Shown: positions 7,602-14,434 of the stretch, piece after piece | How positions within the stretch are numbered: position 1 is the first letter of the stretch | Layout of the letters: each line of letters opens with the position of its first letter | Origin: Pseudomonadota bacterium | GTDB lineage: Bacteria; Pseudomonadota; Alphaproteobacteria; Sphingomonadales; Sphingomonadaceae | Assembly (NCBI GenBank): GCA_023416515.1 | Contig: JAEZHP010000006.1 | Location: forward strand, 1-31,369 | Direction of reading: 5' to 3' | DNA length: 31,369 nt | Notes under the pieces: generated by a model | What the model saw: the letters and a program-made list of their open reading frames with translations, nothing else | What the model was told of the DNA's origin: nothing | Databases searched by the model: none | Made by a program: the position numbers and the translations under genes

Positions 7602-8267
7602 ATGCCGCGCAAGATCATTGGAGGCGCCTTCCTGTCCATGGACGGCGTGATGCAGGCACCGGGAGGGCCCGAGGAGGACCCCACCGGCGGCTTCGAATAT
7701 GGCGGGTGGCTCGCGACCCTGTTCGACGAGGGGCTCGGCAACCAGGTCGACAGCCTTTTCGGCCAGCCCTTCGACCTTCTGCTGGGCCGGCGGACCTACG
7801 ACATTTTCGCCGCTCACTGGCCGTTCTTCGCCGACGACGGCGGCATCGGCACGCTGTTCGCCGGGATCCGCAAATATGTGGTCAGCGGCTCGGACATTCC
7901 AACGACGTGGCAAGCCAGCCACCGACTCGACGGAATCGAAGCGGTCGCGGCGCTGAGGGATGTGGACGGCCCCAATCTGGTGATCCAGGGCAGCTCGACG
8001 CTCTATCCGCAGCTTCTCAAGCACGGCCTGCTCGATCGTCTCGTCACAATGACCCCTCCGGTCGTTCTCGGCCAGGGAAAGCGCCTGTTCGGCGAGGGCA
8101 CGCCGGCCAAGGCGTTCAAGCTGATCGAGCACCGGCTGACCCCCGGCGGAATCGCGATGGCGACCTACGAGCCGTCGGGCGAGGTCCAGACCGGATCCTT
8201 CGCCGCGCCCGATCCCTCGCCGGCCGAGCTGGCCCGGCGCGACAGGATCGCCGCCGGGACCTGGTAA
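7602..8267 (+). CDS. RibD C-terminal/dihydrofolate reductase-like protein
   Basis: A 221-residue protein of the RibD_C fold (PF01872), which binds NADPH. Visible landmarks: FLSMDGVMQAPGG at the N-terminus, FDLLLGRRTYDIFAAHWP, LVIQGSSTLYPQLLKHGLLD (nucleotide-binding region) and VVLGQGKRLFGEG. Members reduce pteridine- or pyrimidine-like substrates but most stand-alone ones have no known reaction; it is neither a bona fide folA nor the two-domain ribD. It starts 3 bp after the two-domain VOC gene and is the last gene of the plus-strand run. Its stop lies one base from the stop of the convergent J-domain gene. Confidence 0.9.
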   Translation: MPRKIIGGAFLSMDGVMQAPGGPEEDPTGGFEYGGWLATLFDEGLGNQVDSLFGQPFDLLLGRRTYDIFAAHWPFFADDGGIGTLFAGIRKYVVSGSDIPTTWQASHRLDGIEAVAALRDVDGPNLVIQGSSTLYPQLLKHGLLDRLVTMTPPVVLGQGKRLFGEGTPAKAFKLIEHRLTPGGIAMATYEPSGEVQTGSFAAPDPSPAELARRDRIAAGTW

Positions 8268-8268
8268 G

Positions 8269-8859
8269 TCAGGCGAAAGCGGGCCGCGCCTTCAGCGCCT
8301 GGTAGGCCTCGATCACCGACTGAAGCGCCTTCTCATGGCTTCGGTCGCCGCCGTTGCGGTCCGGGTGGAATTTGCGCACCAGCTCGGCATAGCGGGTGCG
8401 CAGCGCGCGGCGGTCGGCGTCCACCGGCAGGCCCAACACACGCAGATTCTTGCGGTCGCCCTCGCTGAGCATCCGGCCGTCCTGGCGCTGCTGGTTCTGG
8501 CCGGGTGCGGCCCGGAAGCGGGCGCCGATCGCATCGAGCGGATCGGTGAAATCGGCCCAGCGCGGAGGCGGCGAGCCGTTGGTGGAGAAGGCGCGGGTTT
8601 CGCGGTCCCAGCCCGCGAACGGGTTGTGAGCCGACTGGATCTCCTCTTCGCTCATACCCGAGAAGTAATTGTAGCCGCTGTTGAAGGCGCGAACATGGTC
8701 GAGGCACAGCCAGCGCCAGTCGCCAGGACCGTCGAAGCTCGGGCCTCGGCCGGCGGGCGCGCGAAATTCACCGGCCTCGGCGCAGCCGGGATGGTCGCAC
8801 GACCGCCCCGTCTCCACCCGGCCGTGAAACCGCGTCCGCCTTTCGCCCGCACTCGCCAA
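8269..8859 (-). CDS. J-domain (DnaJ-like) co-chaperone with C-terminal J domain
   Basis: A 196-residue protein from a TTG start with an upstream GAGGGAG. The J domain is at the C-terminus, about 137-190, with the diagnostic HPD at 165-167 (ELVRKFHPDRNGGD). This tripeptide stimulates Hsp70 ATPase. The N-terminal half has a Cys/His group (C21, H23, C26, C52, H55) that may bind a metal, and a conserved FSGMSEEEIQSAHNPFAGWDRET segment of unknown role. The C-terminal position of the J domain is unlike DnaJ, where it is N-terminal. It is divergent from bolA, a pairing common in alphaproteobacteria. Client unknown. Confidence 0.88.
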   Translation of the reverse strand: MASAGERRTRFHGRVETGRSCDHPGCAEAGEFRAPAGRGPSFDGPGDWRWLCLDHVRAFNSGYNYFSGMSEEEIQSAHNPFAGWDRETRAFSTNGSPPPRWADFTDPLDAIGARFRAAPGQNQQRQDGRMLSEGDRKNLRVLGLPVDADRRALRTRYAELVRKFHPDRNGGDRSHEKALQSVIEAYQALKARPAFA

Positions 8860-8886
8860 AACCCGCTCCCTCTTCGTCCAAGCCGA

Positions 8887-8896
8887 CCTATATAGG
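8887..8896. promoter_or_regulatory. CCTATATAGG palindrome: shared -10 region between J-protein and bolA
   Basis: A perfect 10-bp palindrome in the 41-bp divergent gap contains TATATA, readable as a -10 element on both strands. For the plus strand the predicted transcript start falls at or next to the bolA ATG (8901), suggesting a leaderless mRNA; no Shine-Dalgarno precedes bolA. For the minus strand GTGAAC lies 17 bases upstream as a weak -35, leaving a short leader with a GAGGGAG site. Confidence 0.45.
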
Positions 8897-8900
8897 CGCC

Positions 8901-9188
8901 ATGACCGAGCAGTTCACGGGCCCGATCGCGGCGGAAATCCACCAACGGCTGACGGCCGCCCTCGCTCCGACACGGCTCGTCGTGCGCGACGACAGCGAGA
9001 AGCATCGCGGCCATGGCGGCTACAATACCAACGGCGGCGAAAGCCATTTCACCGTCGAGGTGGAATCGCCCGCCTTCGCCGGCAAGTCGCGCGTGGCGCG
9101 GCAACGCGCGGTCAACGCGGCGCTCGCCGACCTGCTCAAGGAGCGGGTCCACGCCCTTGCCATCGTCGCCCGGGCGCCTGGCGAGTAA
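8901..9188 (+). CDS. bolA: BolA-family protein
   Basis: A 95-residue protein. IAAEIHQRLTAALAPTRLVVRDDSEKHRGHGG is split over the start of the fold, then SHFTVEVESPAFAGKSRVARQRAVNAAL and a C-terminal VHALAIVARAPGE, all typical of BolA. The RxxRQRxVNxxL segment is the nucleic-acid-binding-like helix-turn-helix and the conserved His near VHAL is a known Fe-S ligand position. BolA proteins partner with monothiol glutaredoxins in Fe-S cluster trafficking and iron sensing. Next gene starts 7 bp later, so they are likely co-transcribed. Confidence 0.93.
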   Translation: MTEQFTGPIAAEIHQRLTAALAPTRLVVRDDSEKHRGHGGYNTNGGESHFTVEVESPAFAGKSRVARQRAVNAALADLLKERVHALAIVARAPGE

Positions 9189-9195
9189 GGCGAGG

Positions 9196-10089
9196 ATGAC
9201 GGAGCTCGCAACAACACGGGTCAATCTGGGCACCGGAGTAACCCTCAAGGTCGCCACTGCCGGCCCGGAGTCGGGCGAGCCAATCATCCTTCTCCACGGC
9301 TTTCCGGAATCACACCGCACCTGGCGCCACGTCGCGCCCGACCTCGCCCGTGACTACCGCGTGATCGTGCCTGACCAGCGCGGGTTCGGCGGGTCCGACA
9401 GACCGAAGGGTGTCGATCAGTACCGGGTCGAGGACACCGTCGCCGACATCTTCGCGCTTGCCGACTCGTTCGGGATCGATCGCTTCACCCTCGTCGGCCA
9501 CGATTGGGGCGGAGCGATATCTTGGACGGCGGCCTTACGGCAGCCCAAGCGGCTCCACCGGCTCGTCATCGTCAATGCGCCTCATCCGCTCATTTTCCAG
9601 CGCAGCGTCATCGACGATCCCGCCCAGCGGCAGGCCTCGCAATATATCCGCGCTTTCCGAAGCGAGTGGATGGAGAAGGGCATCGACGCGATGGGGATCG
9701 ACGCCTTCTTCGAGAAGAGCTTCGGGAGCCATGTCGACCTCGCCTCGGTTCCGGCTGAGGAGCGGCGAGCCTATCTCGACGACTGGAGGCAGGAGGGCGC
9801 GCTCACCGCGATGCTCAACTGGTACCGGGCAAGCAACCTCGAAGTCCCGGCGGTGGACGAGAATGTCGTCGGCCCGGTCTGGACCCGCGCGCCCTTTCCC
9901 AAGGTCGTAGTGCCGACCCTGGTGGTCTGGGGAATGCGCGACAAGGCACTGCTGCCGCTCCAGCTCGACGGGCTCGACGCCCTTGTCGAGGACCTCACGA
10001 TCGTTCGGGTCCAGGACGCCGGCCACTTCGTACCCTGGGAGCGACCCGCACCTGTCATCGCCGCGATCCGCGCCTTCCTGAACCGATAG
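9196..10089 (+). CDS. Alpha/beta hydrolase, epoxide-hydrolase type
   Basis: A 297-residue alpha/beta-hydrolase. HGFPE (34-38) forms the oxyanion-hole strand, and GHDWGG (101-106) supplies the nucleophile Asp103, the arrangement of epoxide hydrolases and haloalkane dehalogenases. A candidate acid lies in WGMRDKALL (about residue 249) and the catalytic His in DAGHFVPWE (about 277). The cap region spans roughly 130-225. The ATG at 9196 was chosen because AGGCGAGG precedes it and it starts 7 bp after bolA; upstream in-frame starts would overlap bolA deeply. Substrate unknown; epoxide more likely than haloalkane because of HGFPE. Confidence 0.9.
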   Translation: MTELATTRVNLGTGVTLKVATAGPESGEPIILLHGFPESHRTWRHVAPDLARDYRVIVPDQRGFGGSDRPKGVDQYRVEDTVADIFALADSFGIDRFTLVGHDWGGAISWTAALRQPKRLHRLVIVNAPHPLIFQRSVIDDPAQRQASQYIRAFRSEWMEKGIDAMGIDAFFEKSFGSHVDLASVPAEERRAYLDDWRQEGALTAMLNWYRASNLEVPAVDENVVGPVWTRAPFPKVVVPTLVVWGMRDKALLPLQLDGLDALVEDLTIVRVQDAGHFVPWERPAPVIAAIRAFLNR

Positions 10090-10128
10090 GGCCTTCACGG
10101 GCGCGGCCCGCATCGCTACCTCGCCGCC

Positions 10129-10584
10129 ATGGCCAAAGGCTCAACCCGTTCCACCGCGCGCTCCGCCGCGCGTCTCGCCGCCGTCCAGGCGCTCTACCAG
10201 CAGGAGATGGAGAAGACCCCCGTCCCCGTGCTGCTCCACGAATTCCACCATCATCGGCTCGGGGCGACGATCGACGAGGTCGAATATGCCGACGCGGAGG
10301 TCGATTTCTTCGACGATGTCGTAAAGGGCGTCGCCGCTCGACGCGAGGAGCTGGACGGAATGATCCAGGCCAAGCTCGCCAAGGGCTGGACGCTGGAGCG
10401 GCTCGACAAGCCGATGCGCCAGCTCCTTCGCGCCGGCGCCTATGAGCTGCTCGCGCGCATCGACGTTCCGACGGCGACGGTGATTTCCGAATATGTCGAC
10501 GTCGCGAAGGCGTTCTACGACAAGCGCGAGGCGGGTTTCGTGAACGGCCTGCTCGACGCCATCGCCAAGGACGCGCGGCGCTAG
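10129..10584 (+). CDS. nusB: Transcription antitermination factor NusB
   Basis: A 151-residue helical protein matching NusB: ARLAAVQALYQQEME at the N-terminus, the family-typical region WTLERLDKPMRQLLRAGAYELL, then VPTATVISEYVDVAKAFYDKREAGFVNGLLDAIAK at the C-terminus. NusB with NusE (S10) binds boxA RNA and supports antitermination of rRNA operons. No good ribosome site precedes the ATG. It sits 40 bp after the hydrolase and 21 bp before thiL, a nusB-thiL order known in many proteobacteria. Confidence 0.96.
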   Translation: MAKGSTRSTARSAARLAAVQALYQQEMEKTPVPVLLHEFHHHRLGATIDEVEYADAEVDFFDDVVKGVAARREELDGMIQAKLAKGWTLERLDKPMRQLLRAGAYELLARIDVPTATVISEYVDVAKAFYDKREAGFVNGLLDAIAKDARR

Positions 10585-10605
10585 AAGCGCTATGCGGGAT
10601 CGGCG

Positions 10606-11577
10606 ATGACCTCAGCCGAATCCGCCTTCATCGACCTGCTGCGGCCGATTGCCGCCGACCCCGGGGCGCGGGGACTGCTTGACGATGCCGCCGTACTGCA
10701 GGTCGGCGACCGCAGGCTGGTCCTCACCAAGGACATGATCGTCGAGGGCGTCCATTACCGCGCTGACGATCCGCCCGCGGACGTCGCCTGGAAGCTGGTC
10801 GCGGTGAACCTGTCGGACTTGGCGGCCAAAGGCGCCCGGCCGATCGCGGCGCTGCTCGGCTACAGCCTTCGCGAGGAGAGTTGGGACGGCGCCTTCGCCG
10901 AGGGGCTGAAGCTTGCGCTTGCCGCGTTCCAGCTTTCACTAATCGGTGGAGACACGGTTTCCGCGCCCTCGGGCGGTCCCCGCACGCTCAGCCTCACCGC
11001 CATCGGCGAAGCCAAGGGCAGCGCGCCCTCACGCGTCGGCGCAAAGGCCAGCGATCTGCTGTGGGTCTCGGGATCGCTCGGTGATGCCGGTGCAGGTCTG
11101 CAAACGCTTGAGGGAAAGCTCGACGGCGATGAGGTGCTGGTTCGCCGCTACCGGGCGCCTCGGCCTCGGCTCGAGGCGGGCCAGGCGCTTGCCCCTGCGG
11201 TCACCGCGATGATGGACGTGTCCGACGGCCTTCTGATCGACGCGAAACGGATGGCGGCGGCGAGCGAAGTCGGCATCGAGATCGACCTCGGCCAGCTGCC
11301 GCTAAGCGCTGCCTTTCTCGCGGCGATGCGCGACGGTCGCGACGCGCGCCTGTTCGCAGCGACCGCCGGCGACGATTACGAATTGCTGTTCACCTCCCCG
11401 GCGGACGCCGCGCCGGACATGCTCGGTCTCGCCGAGCGGCTTGGCGTTCCGCTGTCGCGCATTGGGCGCTGCGTCGAGGGCGCCGGACTGGTCCTGATCG
11501 ATGGCGGCGAGCGCATCCCGCTGCCCGGCCGGCTTGGCTACGAGCATGATTCGGACGCCCCTCGTTCAGGCAGTTGA
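10606..11577 (+). CDS. thiL: Thiamine-monophosphate kinase ThiL
   Basis: A 323-residue ATP-dependent kinase that converts thiamine monophosphate to thiamine diphosphate. Motifs: LLDDAAVL at 24-31, LVLTKDMIVEGVHYR, AVNLSDLAAKGARP (metal- and nucleotide-binding loops), GGDTVSAPSG, and MDVSDGLLIDAKRMA with AGDDYELLF near the end. All are diagnostic of ThiL of the AIR-synthase/PurM superfamily. Length is normal. Cytoplasmic. Confidence 0.97.
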   Translation: MTSAESAFIDLLRPIAADPGARGLLDDAAVLQVGDRRLVLTKDMIVEGVHYRADDPPADVAWKLVAVNLSDLAAKGARPIAALLGYSLREESWDGAFAEGLKLALAAFQLSLIGGDTVSAPSGGPRTLSLTAIGEAKGSAPSRVGAKASDLLWVSGSLGDAGAGLQTLEGKLDGDEVLVRRYRAPRPRLEAGQALAPAVTAMMDVSDGLLIDAKRMAAASEVGIEIDLGQLPLSAAFLAAMRDGRDARLFAATAGDDYELLFTSPADAAPDMLGLAERLGVPLSRIGRCVEGAGLVLIDGGERIPLPGRLGYEHDSDAPRSGS

Positions 11578-11601
11578 AAGATTTCAAACCGCCGCTAGCA
11601 T
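11574..11601 (+). promoter_or_regulatory. Candidate sigma70-type promoter and palindrome for hppA
   Basis: TTGAAA (11574-11579), 16 bases, then TAGCAT (11596-11601) resemble -35 and -10 elements. The -35 is embedded in TTGAAA-GA-TTTCAA, a perfect inverted repeat overlapping the thiL stop codon, which could be an operator. A start near 11608 would give hppA its own leader of about 70 nt. Confidence 0.4.
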
Positions 11602-11609
11602 CCCCTCCA

Positions 11610-11639
11610 CTTCGGGTACTCCGTTCCGGGGTAGTGAAG
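11610..11639 (+). promoter_or_regulatory. 5' leader hairpin upstream of hppA
   Basis: CTTC and TACTCC pair with GGGGTA and GAAG across a GTTCC loop (one G-U pair, small internal loop). If transcription starts near 11608 the hairpin lies at the very 5' end of the mRNA, where such structures usually protect against decay. No T-run follows, so it is not a standard terminator of thiL. Confidence 0.35.
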
Positions 11640-11676
11640 CCCGAACCAGCGATAAATGACAGGGGAAGGGATTTCG

Positions 11677-13794
11677 ATGACCGTGGTGCTTATCGCCATT
11701 GCATGCGGCGTACTCGCCGTACTCTATGGCATCTTCACGAGTAGCCGGGTTCTCGCCGCGCCGGCCGGCAACGAGCGAATGGTTGAGATTGCCGGCGCCA
11801 TCCAGGAAGGCGCCAAGGCCTATCTCGGCCGCCAGTACACCACGATCGCCATCGTCGGCGTCATCGTCGCTGCCCTCGTCTTCTACTTCCTCGGTTCGAC
11901 CGCAGCGGTCGGCTTCGTCATCGGCGCCTTTCTGTCGGGAGTCGCCGGCTATATCGGCATGAACATCTCGGTCCGCGCCAATGTGCGTACCGCGGAGGCC
12001 GCTCGCACCAGCCTTCAGAAGGGGCTCACCATCTCCTTCCAGTCGGGCGCGATCACCGGAATGCTCGTCGCCGGCCTGGCGCTGCTCGCCATCTCGGTGC
12101 TGTTCTATGTGCTGGTCGGCGTGCTCGGCCACGAGGCAACCGAGCGCGAAGTCATCGACGCCCTCGTCGCGCTCGCCTTCGGGGCCTCGCTGATCTCGAT
12201 CTTCGCTCGTCTCGGCGGCGGAATCTTCACCAAGGCCGCTGACGTCGGCGCCGACCTCGTCGGCAAGGTCGAGGCGGGCATTCCCGAGGACGACCCCCGC
12301 AACCCGGCCGTGATCGCGGACAATGTCGGCGACAATGTCGGCGACTGCGCCGGCATGGCCGCCGACCTGTTCGAGACCTATGTCGTCACCGTCGGCGCCA
12401 CCATGGTGCTGATCGCGCTTCTCGTCGCGGGCGCTCCTGAGGACATCCTCCAACTGATGAGCCTTCCGCTGATCATCGGCGGCGTCTGCATCGTCACCTC
12501 GATCATCGGCACCTTCTTCGTTCGCCTCGGCCGCGGCCAGTCGATCATGGGCGCTCTCTACAAGGGCTTCCTGGTGACGGCGCTCCTGTCGATCCCCGCC
12601 CTCTACCTCGCCACTCAATATACGCTCGGCGACCTCGACAGCGTCATCGGCTCGTTCGGCCGTCCGGGTTCGACCGGAAGCTACACCGGCATGGACCTGT
12701 TCTGGTCGATGCTGGTCGGTCTCGGAGTCACCGGCCTCATCGTCTGGATCACCGAATATTATACCGGCACCAACTACCGGCCGGTGAAATCGATCGCCAA
12801 GGCGTCGGTCACGGGCCACGGCACCAACGTGATCCAGGGCCTCGCCATCAGCCTCGAGGCGACCGCTCTTCCGACCCTGGTCATCTGCGTCGGGATCATC
12901 GTCTCCTACCAGCTCGCCGGCCTCATCGGCATCGCCTTCGCAGCGACCGCGATGCTCGCGCTCGCCGGCATGGTGGTGGCTCTCGACGCCTACGGCCCGG
13001 TGACCGACAATGCCGGCGGCATCGCCGAGATGGCAGGCCTCGAGGAGGACGTGCGCACCCGCACCGACGCCCTCGACGCGGTCGGCAACACCACCAAGGC
13101 CGTGACCAAGGGCTATGCGATCGGCTCGGCCGGCCTCGCCGCGCTCGTGCTGTTCGGCGCCTATACGACCGATCTCGGCATCTTCTTCCCGGGCGTGACG
13201 GTCGATTTCAGCCTCAGCAATCCGTACGTCATCGTCGGCCTGCTGCTCGGCGCCTTGCTGCCCTACCTGTTCGGCGCGTTCGGAATGACCGCGGTCGGCC
13301 GGGCGGCGGGATCGGTGGTCGAGGACGTCCGCGCCCAGTTCCGCAATGACTCCGGGATCATGGCCGGAACGTCGCGTCCCAACTATGCGCGCACGGTCGA
13401 CATCGTCACCCGCGCCGCGATCAAGGAGATGATCATCCCGTCGCTGCTTCCGGTGGCGGCTCCGATCGTCGTCTACTTCCTGATCAACGCCGTCGCCGGC
13501 CAGGCCGACGCCTTCGCGGCGGTCGGCGCGCTCCTGCTCGGCGTGATCGTCTCGGGCCTGTTCGTCGCCATCTCGATGACTTCGGGCGGCGGCGCCTGGG
13601 ACAATGCCAAGAAGTATATCGAGGACGGCAATCACGGCGGCAAAGGCTCCGAGGCCCACAAGGCCGCGGTGACCGGCGACACGGTCGGCGATCCCTACAA
13701 GGACACCGCCGGTCCGGCCGTGAACCCGATGATCAAGATCACCAACATCGTCGCCCTGCTGCTGCTCGCAGCACTGGCGGGCGGCGCCGCCTGA
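11677..13794 (+). CDS. hppA: K+-independent proton-pumping membrane pyrophosphatase
   Basis: A 705-residue polytopic membrane protein (about 16 hydrophobic segments) that couples pyrophosphate hydrolysis to proton export. EGAKAYLGRQY lies near the N-terminus. The substrate loop around residues 200-225 has DDPRNPAVIADNVGDNVGD, and another lies at VGDPYKDTAGPAVNPMIK near the end, both with the Asp/Lys ligands for Mg-PPi. In GNTTK (470-474) the lysine at 474 marks the K+-independent class; K+-dependent enzymes have Ala there. I chose the ATG at 11677 because GGGAAGGG precedes it; the upstream ATG at 11656 lacks such a site. Likely scavenges PPi from biosynthesis and helps energise the membrane. 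Confidence 0.97.
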   Translation: MTVVLIAIACGVLAVLYGIFTSSRVLAAPAGNERMVEIAGAIQEGAKAYLGRQYTTIAIVGVIVAALVFYFLGSTAAVGFVIGAFLSGVAGYIGMNISVRANVRTAEAARTSLQKGLTISFQSGAITGMLVAGLALLAISVLFYVLVGVLGHEATEREVIDALVALAFGASLISIFARLGGGIFTKAADVGADLVGKVEAGIPEDDPRNPAVIADNVGDNVGDCAGMAADLFETYVVTVGATMVLIALLVAGAPEDILQLMSLPLIIGGVCIVTSIIGTFFVRLGRGQSIMGALYKGFLVTALLSIPALYLATQYTLGDLDSVIGSFGRPGSTGSYTGMDLFWSMLVGLGVTGLIVWITEYYTGTNYRPVKSIAKASVTGHGTNVIQGLAISLEATALPTLVICVGIIVSYQLAGLIGIAFAATAMLALAGMVVALDAYGPVTDNAGGIAEMAGLEEDVRTRTDALDAVGNTTKAVTKGYAIGSAGLAALVLFGAYTTDLGIFFPGVTVDFSLSNPYVIVGLLLGALLPYLFGAFGMTAVGRAAGSVVEDVRAQFRNDSGIMAGTSRPNYARTVDIVTRAAIKEMIIPSLLPVAAPIVVYFLINAVAGQADAFAAVGALLLGVIVSGLFVAISMTSGGGAWDNAKKYIEDGNHGGKGSEAHKAAVTGDTVGDPYKDTAGPAVNPMIKITNIVALLLLAALAGGAA

Positions 13795-13825
13795 TCTGGA
13801 TGGCGCGGGTGAACGGGCTGCTTCC

Positions 13826-14434
13826 GTGAAGCTACTCGTCACCCGCGCCAGTCCTTATGCCCGAAAGACCCGGGCCGCGGTCATCGAGCTCGGTCTCGAC
13901 GATCAGGTCGATATCGTCGAAGTACCGATCCGCCGCCTTCCGAAGCAGGCCAAGCCCGACGTCGAGGCAGTCAACCCGCTCGGCAAGATCCCGGTTCTCG
14001 AACTCGACGACGGTAGCCTCGTCGCCGACTCCCCCGTAATCGTCGCCTATCTCGATGCGCTCGCCGGCGGCACCAGGCTGATCCCGGGCGATGCCAGGTG
14101 GCGCGCGCTGACTCTCGAGGCGCTCGCCGACGGCTGCATGGACGCCGGCTTCGTCCTTCGAATGGAGCAATTGAAGGACGAAGAGCGCCGCGACCCCGCG
14201 GAAGTTTCCGCCTACACCGCCAAGATCGCCCGGACCTTGGACCGCATCGAGCAGGAACCGCACTGGCTCGCCGGCGATTTCAACGTCGGCCAGCTCGCGC
14301 TGGCCTGCGCACTGGACTGGATCGTCTTCCGCGACCTCGTCTCCGATCCGCTCGCTGCGCATCCGCGCCTTCGCCTTTGGCTCGAAGCAACGAGCGACAG
14401 GCCAAGCCTCGCGCGAACCCGGCCCAGCACATGA
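13826..14434 (+). CDS. Glutathione S-transferase family protein
   Basis: A 202-residue GST starting at GTG. The thioredoxin-like half shows LLVTRASPYARKTRAAVIELGL, NPLGKIPVLELDDGSLV and ADSPVIVAYLD, the last including the glutathione-contacting Asp-Ser pair. The conserved S-P-Y/F-A/V-R-K-x-R motif is common in proteobacterial GSTs of the YfcF/uncharacterised type. The helical half has GDFNVGQLALACALDW, the N-capping box. It follows hppA by 31 bp and its TGA overlaps the ATG of the S9 peptidase gene (ATGA), suggesting translational coupling. It is only distantly like the GST at 5340. Confidence 0.92.
   Translation: MKLLVTRASPYARKTRAAVIELGLDDQVDIVEVPIRRLPKQAKPDVEAVNPLGKIPVLELDDGSLVADSPVIVAYLDALAGGTRLIPGDARWRALTLEALADGCMDAGFVLRMEQLKDEERRDPAEVSAYTAKIARTLDRIEQEPHWLAGDFNVGQLALACALDWIVFRDLVSDPLAAHPRLRLWLEATSDRPSLARTRPST

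Noticed and set aside
6672..8132. 486-residue minus-strand open frame across the VOC and RibD-like genes
   Set aside because: Spans three good plus-strand genes with ribosome sites; composition is typical of a shadow.
11584..13842. 752-residue minus-strand open frame opposite hppA
   Set aside because: Rich in Asp, Arg and His with no hydrophobic core or motif; it is the antisense shadow of a high-GC gene with strong codon bias.
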